The notes below the pieces were generated by a model, which worked only from the letters and a program-made list of their open reading frames with translations, did not search any database and was not told the DNA's origin. From the NCBI RefSeq assembly GCF_905147365.1, contig NC_056408.1:9300001-9364000 (forward strand): DNA of 64,000 bases, read 5' to 3'. Shown in pieces: positions 10,635 to 22,600 of this stretch. Numbering within the stretch: position 1 is the first letter of the stretch; each line of letters opens with the position of its first letter. A program made the translations under genes and the position numbers. The DNA comes from Aricia agestis. Taxonomy: Eukaryota > Arthropoda > Insecta > Lepidoptera > Lycaenidae.

Positions 10635-10865
10635 GACCTCTGTGGCTCAATTGGTTGAGTGTGTGAACAAAAAGTTTTGGAAGAAAAAAAGGGTCTGGAT
10701 GTGTATTAAATGTGTGTATGATATAATAAAAATCCTAAATATAGGTATATGTATGGTATAAAACTTAAAAGTATTAAATATATTTCCGTTGTCTGGTAGG
10801 TAACACAAGTCCTTCAGGTACTTAGCATGGGGCCAGACTGACGTGATATGATATTATTATTATTA
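10635..10865 (+). mobile_element. tRNA-derived SINE-like repeat
   Basis: The head, CTCTGTGGCTCAATTGGTTG, has the look of a tRNA A box. The body contains TCCGTTGTCTGGTAGGTAAC and AGTCCTTCAGGTACTTAGCA, as in common lepidopteran SINE/RTE tails, and the unit ends in an (ATT)n tract near 10852-10866. Confidence 0.65.
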
Positions 10866-10920
10866 TATTCACATTATGTTACTGTAAGCGGAATTGTGGT
10901 AAATGCTTGCAGTTATCTAT

Positions 10921-11088
10921 GGGTGGGTTGCAACTTGTACCAGAGGCGTTGTTTAAATAGTTAAGATTAAGGTTATCGTCAAATATGGCGTCCATTATGG
11001 ACTTTTACTAGGGATTTGACAGTTCATTTGACATTTTGTTATGGTTCAAGTTAAATTTATAGTTAAAGTAAGTTGGTGCAACCCACCC
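10921..11088. mobile_element. MITE with GGGTGGGTTGCA ends, copy 1
   Basis: The terminal inverted repeats are GGGTGGGTTGCA and TGCAACCCACCC. Internal ATCGTCAAATATGGCGTCCA and GGACTTTTACTAGGGATTTG recur in the truncated copy at 18776-18914. No coding capacity. Confidence 0.8.
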
Positions 11089-12148
11089 TAAGCGATGCTG
11101 CAATTTCCAAACTTTCATCTTTAAAGGTTCAGGAGTTCTGTTCAGTGCCTTTGGATCAAGAGTCACCTATGTTGAAAATTTCACTTATTTGTAACATAAT
11201 ATTATGTAGAGATAGACAACAAGGACTAAATCACTTAGTTTAGTGCAAAATAAAATACTTATCTGCGAAGCTTAGGAAAATATGAAGCTTTATTTTTTTA
11301 TATTAAAATGTTTATTTTTAAAATGTCCCTACAGGCTTAGTTAACCTTTGAATCGTCAGTGCTTTATATGGAAGCTTCTTTCGGGTATATTAAACATCCC
11401 TTATCCTAATCTGACAGACCCGATGACATTTCAAATTAACCCACCACGTGAGAAATTTGATTTCTATACCCTGATAACTAGACACATGTTGGAAGCCAAC
11501 ACAAGCTTAATCTGACAGGCTCGAGCTGCTCCCGAAATCCCCTCTTCCCTTTCCGAACTGTAGGTACTGTCTTGTTGCGTCACAGTGCCTAAAAAAATAT
11601 AAATAAATCATGAATCTTGGTTATTTAAAAAATGTAGATTGAATAAGAAATTTATGAAAAATGCGGAAACATTTGCAATTCATATTAGGATTTCATAAAT
11701 TAAAAAAATAAGTTGCTCTTCCCATTTTACAAAAGGTCCACTAAGCTGTTTTATTTAATATTAATATCCTATAATTTTTATCATTAAGTATCGTCTTAAA
11801 ACTGTTTGACATATTTTACTAAAAATCTCCATAAATATTAATTAATCGCTACTAAGTATAAATCGACGGTTCTCCAGATAATAATTCTTAGAAACAACCT
11901 GTATTTGACATTAAAATTAATAACATAGCAGGGTCCGTGAATCGTGATCGTGAGTCACTGAGTGGAAACTATTATTTTTACAGAGTAGGTATAAACATGA
12001 TCTCGAAATCAAATCGGTGAAAGAATTACAACTTTCCAACTTTCTAAGTTCCTTTGAACTTTCCAAGATGGAACAATTAAAAAATCTCATAAAATAAAAA
12101 TGTTTTTGATGCAGGTCCCTAGAACATTTTTTTGACCTGATTACTATA

Positions 12149-12395
12149 GCCAAGTGAGAGTCGGACTCGCGTACGAAGGATTCGGTATCGTTATAGAGAA
12201 AAAATAGGCCAAAAATTGTGTTTTAGTATGCAAGCCCTCCTTATTTTTTTTTTTTATATTATTATTAATTTTATTAAAGTAGACATATAATTAAGAAATT
12301 TATAAAAATTTAAGTGCCTAGCAGTTGAGTGAGCAGCCATTATTGATAACAAGCAAAAGAACCGTGTCGGGCCACGCGCAATATAGGGTTCCGCG
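12149..12395 (+). mobile_element. 'GGCCAAGTGCGAGT' family repeat, copy 2
   Basis: It starts with CCAAGTGAGAGTCGGACTCG, continues through GCGTACGAAGGATTCGGTAT and ends with AGGGTTCCGCGGTA. It is diverged, AT-rich in the middle and non-coding. Confidence 0.65.
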
Positions 12396-12589
12396 GTAGT
12401 ACCGATAGCTATGCCGCTAGTTTTTGATAATTTTTGTATGGTTCAAAGGAATTTGAACGAATAGTTTCGTTCAAATTCCTTTGTAATAAGAATTGTAATA
12501 AATTGTAATAAGAATTAAGATACGTAGAATATTAAATATACTTACGCGATGGTTAGTATGTAACTAAAAAGAGTGAAATTATTATTTTT

Positions 12590-12785
12590 AACAAAAAAAT
12601 TAAAACCGACTTCCAAGGTAAAAACATTAATAACATCTTATAATATTATGAACTAAAAAGTATTAAATAATTTTTCCTATCTAGTAGTGCCTTTTTCCGA
12701 ATTCGGCTAAACCTCAACTATTTCTGTACTCAATCTTCATAATTTTGAAGGCTCGTAGTACAAGTGAAAACCTTTATGTGCTGTC
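12590..12785 (+). repeat. Diverged relative of the 9678-10100 fold-back arm
   Basis: TTAAAACCGACTTCCAAGGT, AACTAAAAAGTATTAAATAA and CGGCTAAACCTCAACTATTT match the left arm of the fold-back element at 9678-9861. Confidence 0.6.
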
Positions 12786-12850
12786 GACTTTATCTACAAT
12801 TCATACCTACTTAAGAAAAAAGTATGAATTGTAGTAGTTAAAGTCAACTT

Positions 12851-13134
12851 ACCCACCCCACCCCTGCGCCATCGGCTGGCGACGCCCTTGGACACTCGCA
12901 GCATCAGAAGAGCTGCAGGTGCGTTGCCGGCCTTTTAAGAGGGAAAAGGGTAATTAGGGGAGGGTAGAGAAGGGAAAAGGGTAGGGGATTGGGCCTCCGG
13001 TAAACTCACTCACTCGGCGAAACACAGCGCAAGCGCTGTTTCACGCTGGTTTTCTATGAGCCCGTGGTATTTCGTGGTATGGTGGTAGAGCCGGCCAATT
13101 CGTGCCAAAGTATGGCTCTCCCAGGTCACAGTAT
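12851..13134 (-). mobile_element. GC-rich SINE-like repeat, copy 1
   Basis: It contains GACACTCGCAGCATCAGAAG, GTGCGTTGCCGGCCTTTTAA, a (GGGTAGGGAA)-type purine tract, CTCCGGTAAACTCACTCACT and a CAGCGCAAGCGCTGTTTCAC palindrome, ending at ATGGCTCTCCCA. Further copies are 38492-38780, 44725-44790 (partial) and 62444-62806 (inverted). Confidence 0.75.
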
Positions 13135-13164
13135 AGCAATATTATATGTCATATTGCTATACTG

Positions 13165-13275
13165 TGCCCAGGTAAATAATAGGCTATCCACCACTTGACA
13201 GAATATGAAGTATAGAGAATCTGTCAAAAAAGCTGTGAATATTCCTATTCGGCACTTTATCAGAAACTGGTGAAT
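13165..13275. mobile_element. Palindromic MITE relic related to 45404-45551
   Basis: AGGCTATCCACCACTTGACA, AGTATAGAGAATCTGTCAAA and CGGCACTTTATCAGAAACTG match the core of the better preserved element at 45404-45551. It lies about 380 bp upstream of the RUFY start codon, in the putative promoter region. Confidence 0.65.
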
Positions 13276-13612
13276 TTTCTAAACGTAATCACGCTTAAAA
13301 GATGTATTTTTTTCTTTGTATTTTCACAGAGAACGCTTATTACATTTTAAATAATGACGTCACCTCGCACATTTTTATCTCGAAATAATAAAGTTCTCAT
13401 ATTTTTTATTTCATTTAAACATTTTCCCGCCCGTCATGACTTTCTTGACAGACTATACATTGACAGAGGTCTTTGGCATAATTTAACGCTATATTAAAAA
13501 AAAAACAAGTGACAAGTGAGCATTTGACAGTTGACACGTCAGATTTCATAACAATCCGAAATTTCTAATTTCTAAATTATTTTCTGACTTATTTACATTT
13601 TATTCGTGCGAA

Positions 13613-13627
13613 ATGAATGTTAAATAA
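13613..13627 (+). promoter_or_regulatory. Short upstream ORF in the RUFY 5' leader
   Basis: ATG-AAT-GTT-AAA-TAA lies 24 bp ahead of the main start codon. If transcription starts upstream, it would be a four-codon uORF. The transcription start was not identified. Confidence 0.35.
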
Positions 13628-13650
13628 TATAGATAAACAAAACTAAAGCC

Positions 13651-16600
13651 ATGGCTGAACCTCAAGATAAAAAAGAGGCTGTAACTCCTAGTACTTCCAC
13701 AACTTCGTTAAGATCACATTTGTCGGAAAGATCTCCGTCGGTTTCATCAAATAAAGAAGACAAATGGCCAGAATTGTTATTATCAAAGCCGGAGAAGTCA
13801 TATTTTTACTCTAGCAAGCGTAAGTGCCTAACATTTTACTAAATTATTAATAAAACTAATTTTGTTAAAAGCTTGTATACCACTGTTGTATACAGTGTAG
13901 GTACCAGGTAGTAGGTACTCATTAATGGTTAATTCATTTTTAATAACCACCCTTGTTTGATTGTTTAAACATAGTTTTTAAATGATTGGTAAACATTTGA
14001 ATTACTTGTAGCGTTTAAAGATCAAGGTAATAATTTTATAAACAAAGCCATAGCCATCAATCATATCGAAATATAGATAATATAGCACCTCTGCACATAG
14101 GGCCTGTATTCACTTATTTTTGTGCGAGTGCAGGTGATTAGTAATCAGGAGGAAGCCATTGTGGACAGCGACTGATTAGTGCAAGTTCTTTATTTTCTCC
14201 TAATCACTTATCACCTCCACACACTCTAATCAAAGTGAATACAGGCCTTTACAGCTTTTGAACAGTATCAGTATTTGAACAAAGTTAAAAATTATGCATT
14301 TCAGCTTATCTACTATTTGATAAAGTATCTGATACACGGTTGACAACGGCGGTGTTAACAGCAAAAATTGGTTTGCGCGTTGCCAGCTACACCATTGTAA
14401 ACCACAGTGTTGAATAAATTTTGCGTGTTGACAACCGTGTATCCATGGGTGTAGCCAGCCTTGGGCTCAGGGTGGGGCAGCAGTCAATTTACTATTACTT
14501 TTTTTACATTTTATTTGTCCTTAGTCTGTTAAGAGTATGACTCGTTAAAGTAGGGAAAATATAAATCCGCTACTCAATAAATTTTTGTCACAAAAATTTT
14601 GCATTAATGTACTGCAATTTTTAATATGCTAGATAATGCAGCTTCATAGATAGACTCACAATATTAATTTAACTTGGATTCAAAACTTACCTATCAGTTG
14701 TCAGTTAATGTTGACTATACTTTGTGCGTTCTAAGATGATATGGGTGACAGTTTTCATGTTCCTTGCTACGGGTTTTTTTACAAGAAAACAAAAAAAATC
14801 AAAATGTTATAAATTATATTCCATCTACAAAAACAAATGTTTCCTATAATTGTAAATGAATAAAAATGAAAAGATGCTAAATGCTAACTTATTAATAAAA
14901 ATTATAAAAATTTAACTGTGAAATAGGAGTATAAAATTATTGTTATGAAAACATTTGAAAAATGTCATATGCATGAAACGGAATTTATGTCAATAGAGAT
15001 TGACTCTGTTGAATCAAAATCAAATCGATAAAAAAGGGCGGCCATCTTAAATCACTGGCACCACTGAAATGTCAGTACGAAATCGATAATTTCGATTGCA
15101 ATTCCTTTACGAAGTGATTCGATATTTTTAAACTATTGATTAATTTTTGTTAGGTAACTTCCCTACTATTGTCAATTATAATGTGTCACGCATATCATCG
15201 TAAAACGCACAAACTATAACAACTAAGTATTGACATCCAATTGAAATGGCATTGTGAACTTATTTTAGCCAGTTTGTACTAGTAGGGTAAGGTCAAACAG
15301 AATTTATGTACATTGTATCATTCTTATTCATTTTTTTTTCATCATAGAATCTGTGATTGACGTCATTAAAATCGGTTTGGTTAATTAACCATTATTAAAA
15401 AACTAGTGACCGACCGGACTTTCGGTTTCGGCCAAAAAATCTAGTTTCGGCCTTAGTTTCGGTTTCGGCCAAAATATAGCCGAAACTTTTGGCCCCATAC
15501 ATAGCTGTTGGCAAATTACGTGCTATTTTAACAATGTTTCCCAAACAAACGACTGAGTAAATGCTATGATAAATTGATTAAGTGTATGAACTTTATTTAC
15601 TTAAGAATTTTGTTTGACTGTGAGATTATAGGATATATTATTAGGATACATCTTGCGAGATTTATCTAGTAAATCATCTCACTTCACTCTTTTCCTTTTA
15701 CCACGCGTTTCATTTAAATAGGTACCTATTTAAAATAAGGTCATGATACTACACTGACAGGACTTAAGGGAGATCGCAGACGACAGACTTTTTGTGCGAT
15801 CGAGTCTGCGGCGCCCATACAGTCGGCATGGCCGCGCCATGGAGCTAATATAGAGGTAGCTCTATATTAGCTCCATAGTATGGGCGCCGCACAGTGGTCC
15901 GAAATCGCTAAATAGTGGACATACGCAAAAAAATTCGATTTTGGTGTGGAAAAAAATACCATCCGATAGATTTTAAGAGCAGTAACAATAAATCCTTATT
16001 AAGTTTTTTTATAAAAATGTATATTTAAGGTGAAAAAAAATAATTACGAAAATGTTGTATGGAAAAGAATCTATAAATAGATTTTTTGCAAAAACTACTA
16101 TGTCATTCTGGTTCATTTCTGAAACAAGTAAAGTTCTAGTGGTATATAAGGTTTAGAAAAAAAATTACGAAAATTTACGTGCAGCCTTTTGCAGTAGAGG
16201 GGTTCAAAATTTTGAAATAATTTTACTAACTTTTTAGGTGTGGAAAAAATACTATTCGAAAGATGTCCTAAAAAGTAACAATAAATCCTTATTAAGTTTT
16301 TTATAAAAATGTATTTTTTAAAGTGAAAAAAAATAATTACTAAAATGTTGTATGGGAAGGAATCTATAAATAGATTTTTTGCAAAAACTACTACGTCATT
16401 CTGGTTCATTTTTGAAACAAGTTCTAGTGGTATGTAAGGCTTAGAAAAAAAATTACGAAAATTTACGTGCAGCCTTTTGCAGTAAAGGGGTTCAAAATTT
16501 TGAAATAATTTTACTAACTTTTTAGGTGTGGAAAAAAATACTATTTGATAGATTTCCTAAAGAGTAACAATAAATCCTTCATAAATTTTGTACAAAAATG

Positions 16601-19600
16601 ATGTTTTAAGGCGAAAAAAAATAATTACGAAAATTTTATGGGTATAATATAATATATAAAACGAGTCCTTAAAAAGCAACTATACTTATATGTACTTACA
16701 AACATGGATAGCAAAAACAAAATTAAACTAAAATTAACTACTGACTTAACTATTGTAATTATAATAAAATAAAAATTGTTACACACACTAATAACTCAAA
16801 CAATTTCAAATGAAACTTATAAATAAATAATAATCAATTAAACCAACGCTTTACAAACATAGTGGATCTCCAATGCTACCATCGCCTTGTAATGACACAA
16901 CCTCACTTTCTTCGTAATCATCTGATAAAAGAGGTCTTTCAAGCAACAGGTCGACTGTGTCTGGATGAAATTCTTGGTGTTTATTTTTAGACAACTTTGG
17001 ACGAATGTGAGACAAATATGGATCAGAGCTTATTAAAAAGCTATGCAACAAATCTTCATTAGTTTCTGCTCGACTCGTCTTTCTAGTATGCGGTATGCAT
17101 CTCTCTAGTATTTCTAAATTCTTTCTTCCTTGCCTCTGAAGCTTCTCTACTCAAATAGCCAATACAGACAGATATTTGAAACTTTTGGAACTGACACCGA
17201 CTTTTTTTCAAACTACGACAAATAGCCAATTGTTCCAATTGGCTATTTGAGTGAAAAAGTTAAGCAACAGTCGACCTGTTGCTTGAAAGACCTCTTTTAT
17301 CAGATGATTAAGAAAGTGAAGTTGTGTCATTACAAGGCGATGATAGCATTGGAGATCCACTATGTTTGTAAAGCGCGTTGGTTTAATTGATTATTATTTA
17401 TAATTGTTTATTTATAAGTTTCATTTGAAATTGTTTGAGTTATTAGTGTATGTAACAATTTTTATTTTATTATAATTACAATAGTTTAGTCAGTAGTTAA
17501 TTTTAGTTTAATTTTGTTTTTGCTATCCATGTTTGTAAGTACATATAAGTATTGTTGCTTTTTAAGGACTCGTTTTATATAAGTATTATATTATACCCAT
17601 ACAATTTTCGTAATTATTTTTTTCGCTTTAAAACATCATTTGTATACAAAACTCAGAAAGGATTTATTGTTACTCTTTAGGAAATCTATTGTATAGTATT
17701 TTTTTTCCACACTTAAAAAGTTTGTAAAATTATTTCAAAATTTTGAACCCCTCTACTGCAAAAGGCTGCACGTAAATTTTTTGTGTCATTACAAGGCGAT
17801 GGTAGCATTGGAGATCCACTATGTTTGTAAAGCGTTGGTTTAATTGATTATTATTTATTTATAAGTTTCATTTGAAATTGTTTGAGTTATTAGTGTGTGT
17901 AACAATTTTTATTTTATTATAATTACAATAGTTTAGTCAGTAGTTAATTTTAGTTTAATTTTGTTTTTGCTATCCATGTTTGTAAGTACATATAAGTATT
18001 GTTGCTTTTTAAGGACTCGTTTTATATAAGTATTATATTATACCCATACAATTTTCGTAATTATTTTTTTCGCTTTAAAACATCATTTGTATACAAAACT
18101 CAGAAAGGATTTATTGTTACTCTTTAGGAAATCTATTGTATAGTATTTTTTTTCCACACTTAAAAAGTTTGTAAAATTATTTCAAAATTTTGAACCCCTC
18201 TACTGCAAAAGGCTGCACGTAAATTTTCGTATTTTTTTTTTCTTAACCTTACATACCACTAGAACTTTACTTGTTTCAAAAATGAAGCAGAATGACATAG
18301 TAGTTTTTGCAAAAAATCTATTTATAGATTCCTCCCCATACAACATTTTAGTAATTTTTTTTTTCACCTTAAAAATACATTTTTATAAAAAACTTGATGA
18401 AGATTTATTGTTACTCTTTAGGATATCTTTCGAATAGTATTTTTTCCACACCTAAAAAGTTAGTAAAATTATTTCAAAATTTTGAACCCCTCTACTGCAA
18501 AAGGCTGCACGTAAATTTTCGTTTTTTTTTTTCTAAACCTTATATACCACTAGAACTTTACTTGTTTCAAAAATGAACCAAAATGACTTAGTAGTTTTTG
18601 AAAAAAATCTATTTATAGATTCTTTCCCTTACAACATTTTCGTAAGGTAAAAAACTTAATAAGGATTTATTGTTACTCCTCTTAAAATCTATCGGATGGT
18701 ATTTTTTTCCACACCAAAATCGAACTTTTTTACGAATGTCCACTATTTAGCGATTTCGGACCACTGTGCGCCGTTAAGGTTAAAGTTATCGTCAAATATG
18801 GCGTACATTATGGACTTTTACTAGGGATTGGACAGCATTTGACATTTTGTTATGGTTGAAGTTAAAGTTAAAGTAAATAAAAAAAGTTAAAGTAAAAATT
18901 GGTGCAACCCACCCTTAATTTATCACAACTAGTTATGATTTAGTAGTAAATTAATATAATAATTTCAAAACAACAATGTTTATTATAAGTTTTTCTTATT
19001 TTCTATGTTTTAAGATGAATAAAAAAAATCTGGAATGACTGAAAACAAAATATTTACTCCATCTTATGAAATCTTCTAAAACTAACTCCCTTTTGCTGTG
19101 CTCACGACGTTATCGCGGTAGTTGTTAAGATGGCGCTGTTACCCCACGGTATTGATTTTCACCCCAACACAGTGTGTGGGCGATCAATATTCACCCCGAA
19201 GTTCTAGAAAACTTACACTGGCATTGTTTTAACGTTGCACTTTATCAAAATAATACGAATACTGTGTACACAGTGCATAGGATTCCAAAAGGAGCCTACC
19301 TATCCTCTACTTAATTCGTCGGCGTAATCAGCTGATATGTATACAGGGTGATCAAGATTTCCGCGAGTGCGTCATACTTTTCGCTTCACGATTTTTTTGC
19401 ATTATGCGTTCACTAAGTGTTCACGGGGAGCCGTTGCCCGAGCTCGGCATCGCAGGTATTCCGCGGGAAGACAACCCAGATGCCGACATGGCCGGGGCTC
19501 AGGACACCATCTATCTCTGCAACTTCCGCGTCTCGGTGGACGGCGAGTGGCTCTGCCTGAAGGAGCTTCACGATATGGAGATGCAGGACTCGTATATTCG

Positions 19601-22600
19601 TCCGTCTGACACTGGAGCTATAACATCGCCGGATGATCCGATGCATTCGCTTATGGGTAATTGAAGTTTGATACCGCATAGCTATTAGCTAGTGATGAAT
19701 TTTCACGATCAAAAGTTTACTTCAGTCCAGGCACAGCTTTATATTTGAGATACTACTACAATATATGCACAAATTAACTTGGTTCCTGCTCTTGTTCATG
19801 CAGTTTCTTTAGAATGAGGTGCCTCCTTAACTTCTCCGTGTTTATCAAATACGAGGTTATAATATTTACCCTAGAGGAACCGTTTCTGATACTTCTTAAA
19901 GTATGAATAGAGAGGTTTCGTTTTATTTAATTGATTTATGAGTGATTAATGAGTCATTATCATTAGTCATTACTTAAGTTTTTAAAAGAAACAGTGCAGA
20001 TATAATGATGTCACTCTAAAACTATATTGACCACACCTTTTTATAATACTGCAAAATAATATCATACTGCAAAACGACAACATCAAAAAGTTTATACTTT
20101 CTACTGTTGTGTTGAAAGGTCGTACCAAGTCGCTACATCGCAAAAGCGTTTTGAATTTAATTAATTAATTATTGCTAATAAATAAACACTAGGTACTTAG
20201 CCGATAGTGTAATTGCAGAATAAAGTATCTATCCCACTTCGTCGCTGTCACCTCTTCTCCCGCATTGAGCTCTAATAGATCAGCATCCTTACTATTATCT
20301 AATTCATGACAGTAACACTAAATTTTACCTCCAATTATTAGTATTTAATATTAAAAAATATTTTTTATTTCAGCAAAAACATACAGAAATTTCAGAAAAA
20401 TAACAGTATACCATATTTTCAGACTAATTTATTAAAATGACTAGCTGTCCTGGCAACGTTGTTTTGCCATAAAATGATTTTCCCTGTTTTCCTGCTTTTC
20501 TCTTGAAGTCTTTTCTGATTTTTTTTTCTATAGACCTTACGGAGCCCGAGACCTTTCCAAAATTCCAACGAATGCAAAACCGTGGAAATCGGTTCGTGCG
20601 TTTTGGAATGATAGCGTCAGGAAGGAAAACCCGACTTATTTTTATATATTAAATTAGCTTTAGCTCTCACACTAGGATAACCTGTCGTGAGACTTACTAA
20701 CGCCCTTGTTGCAGCTCGAGACCCAGTAGTGATAGAGCGCAGTAATCTGGTGAACATCTCCAAGTTGATAGTGAAGGAGCTAATTGAACAGTCGCTGCGG
20801 TATGGCCGCATGCTAGACAGCGACCACCTGCCTCTACACCACTTCTTCATCGTTCTAGAACATGTCATGCGTCATGGCCTGAAACCTAAAAAGGTTGGTT
20901 AACAACTTCCTTTATCTTTTAGGAAGGAACAGCAAAGCTGTCTTTACATTTTATTTTGCGGGCTTAAATTATTTCTCTCGTCAAATTATTGCACGTTTAG
21001 TCGACCAATTACATACGAAAGATAATGCGAAGTAGCACAGTTGTATCCATGTGTATTGTGTATGTATACTCCTGTAAAATATACAGTGCAGTGGCTTCAG
21101 AACAAAGGTCATGCATTAGCTAGGTTTTTATTTTATCTGAAAGCCCTTGAACTACATTTAAAACGACTTTTTTATGTAATTTAATACGCTTGTATCACTT
21201 AGTTTGTGCGTTCTAAGATGATATGGGTGACAGTTTTCATGTTCTTTGCTACGGGTTTTTTTTTACAAGAAAACAAAAAAAAACAAAATGTAATAAATTA
21301 TATTCCATATACAAAAACAAATGTTTCATATAATTGTAAATGAATAAAAATGAAAAGATGCTAAATGCTAACTTATTAATAAAAATTATAAATATTAACT
21401 GTGAAATAGGAGTATAAAATTATTGTTACGAAAACATTTGAAAAATGTCATATGCATGAAACGGAACTTATGTCAATAGAGATTGACTCTGTTGAATCGA
21501 AATCAAATCGATAAAAAAGGGCGGCCATCTTAAATCGCCGGCACCACTGAAATTTCAGTACGAAATCGATAATTTCGATTGCAATTCCTTTACGAAGTGA
21601 TTCGATATTTTTAAACTATCGAGTAATTTTTGTTAGGTAACTTCCCTACTATTGTCAATTATAATGTGTCATGCATATCATCATAAAACGCACAAACTAA
21701 TCAAATATGCTTGTAGGGTCTCCTAGGTCCCAAGAAAGAGCTATGGGATATTCTCCAAATGGTCGAAAAGTATTCGCCCGAAGCTGCCGACATAACAGCC
21801 AGTATCAGAGATTTACCTACAGTCAAGTAAGTTTATTTATATTTTTAAATCAATGAGACTAAATATTCCCTCGATCGCGGATTCTTGGAAATCTATTGTT
21901 ATTCTATTGTTATCGCGGTCGATTTCCATCGCTTGGGTGTTGATAGGATATTGGCCGCATACGACTTAAAGATTTCACCAACTGGTCACCATCTGATCGC
22001 GATCTACCAATAACAAGTCGTTGAATATTGGTACCGACTTTCTCCCCCTTTAGACCACCAAAGATCCAAAACTGTGTTTTTCCCATTCACATTTGATGAG
22101 CGATCTCAAAGTTGTGCGCGGTCTTTACTAGATGAAGATTTCTCCAGACGCCGTGTATCTAAAGGAATTACGTCCATCGCACCATAATAACCCGTAGCTA
22201 TAACCGTTTAGACGGCGCTATGACGTCGTTTCCCCGCCCTTATCGTCTTGGTCAATTTAGCTCGCACTTACAAGACCTACTAAAATTATATTAACCTAGT
22301 TCCTAAACTCTCGACGGGCAAGAATAGACTACATAATCTTATTTCCTATGTAACGTTGTGTATGAGACGTCCATATGTAAAATCCCCTACTTACTACAAT
22401 ACTTAATTTAAGAAAATATTTTCTCTTATTCGTGATATTATTAATATTACGTTAACTCAACCATTACCTGCATACATTTTGCCTCTTTCTATTCTTTTGA
22501 CGGTAAGCGAGACATCAAATTTCACATTGTTTTAGGACCGCAATGGGTCGCGCCCGAGCCTGGCTACGACTGGCCCTGATGCAGAAGAGACTCGCGGACT

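Noticed and set aside
10635..10680. tRNA-like sequence
   Set aside because: Only an A-box-like part is present, with no cloverleaf or acceptor stem. It fits a SINE head, not a tRNA gene.
15891..18768. 8-bp target duplication for the large fold-back element
   Set aside because: The flanks GCGCCGCA and TGCGCCGT look alike but do not match when aligned at the element ends, so no duplication is claimed.
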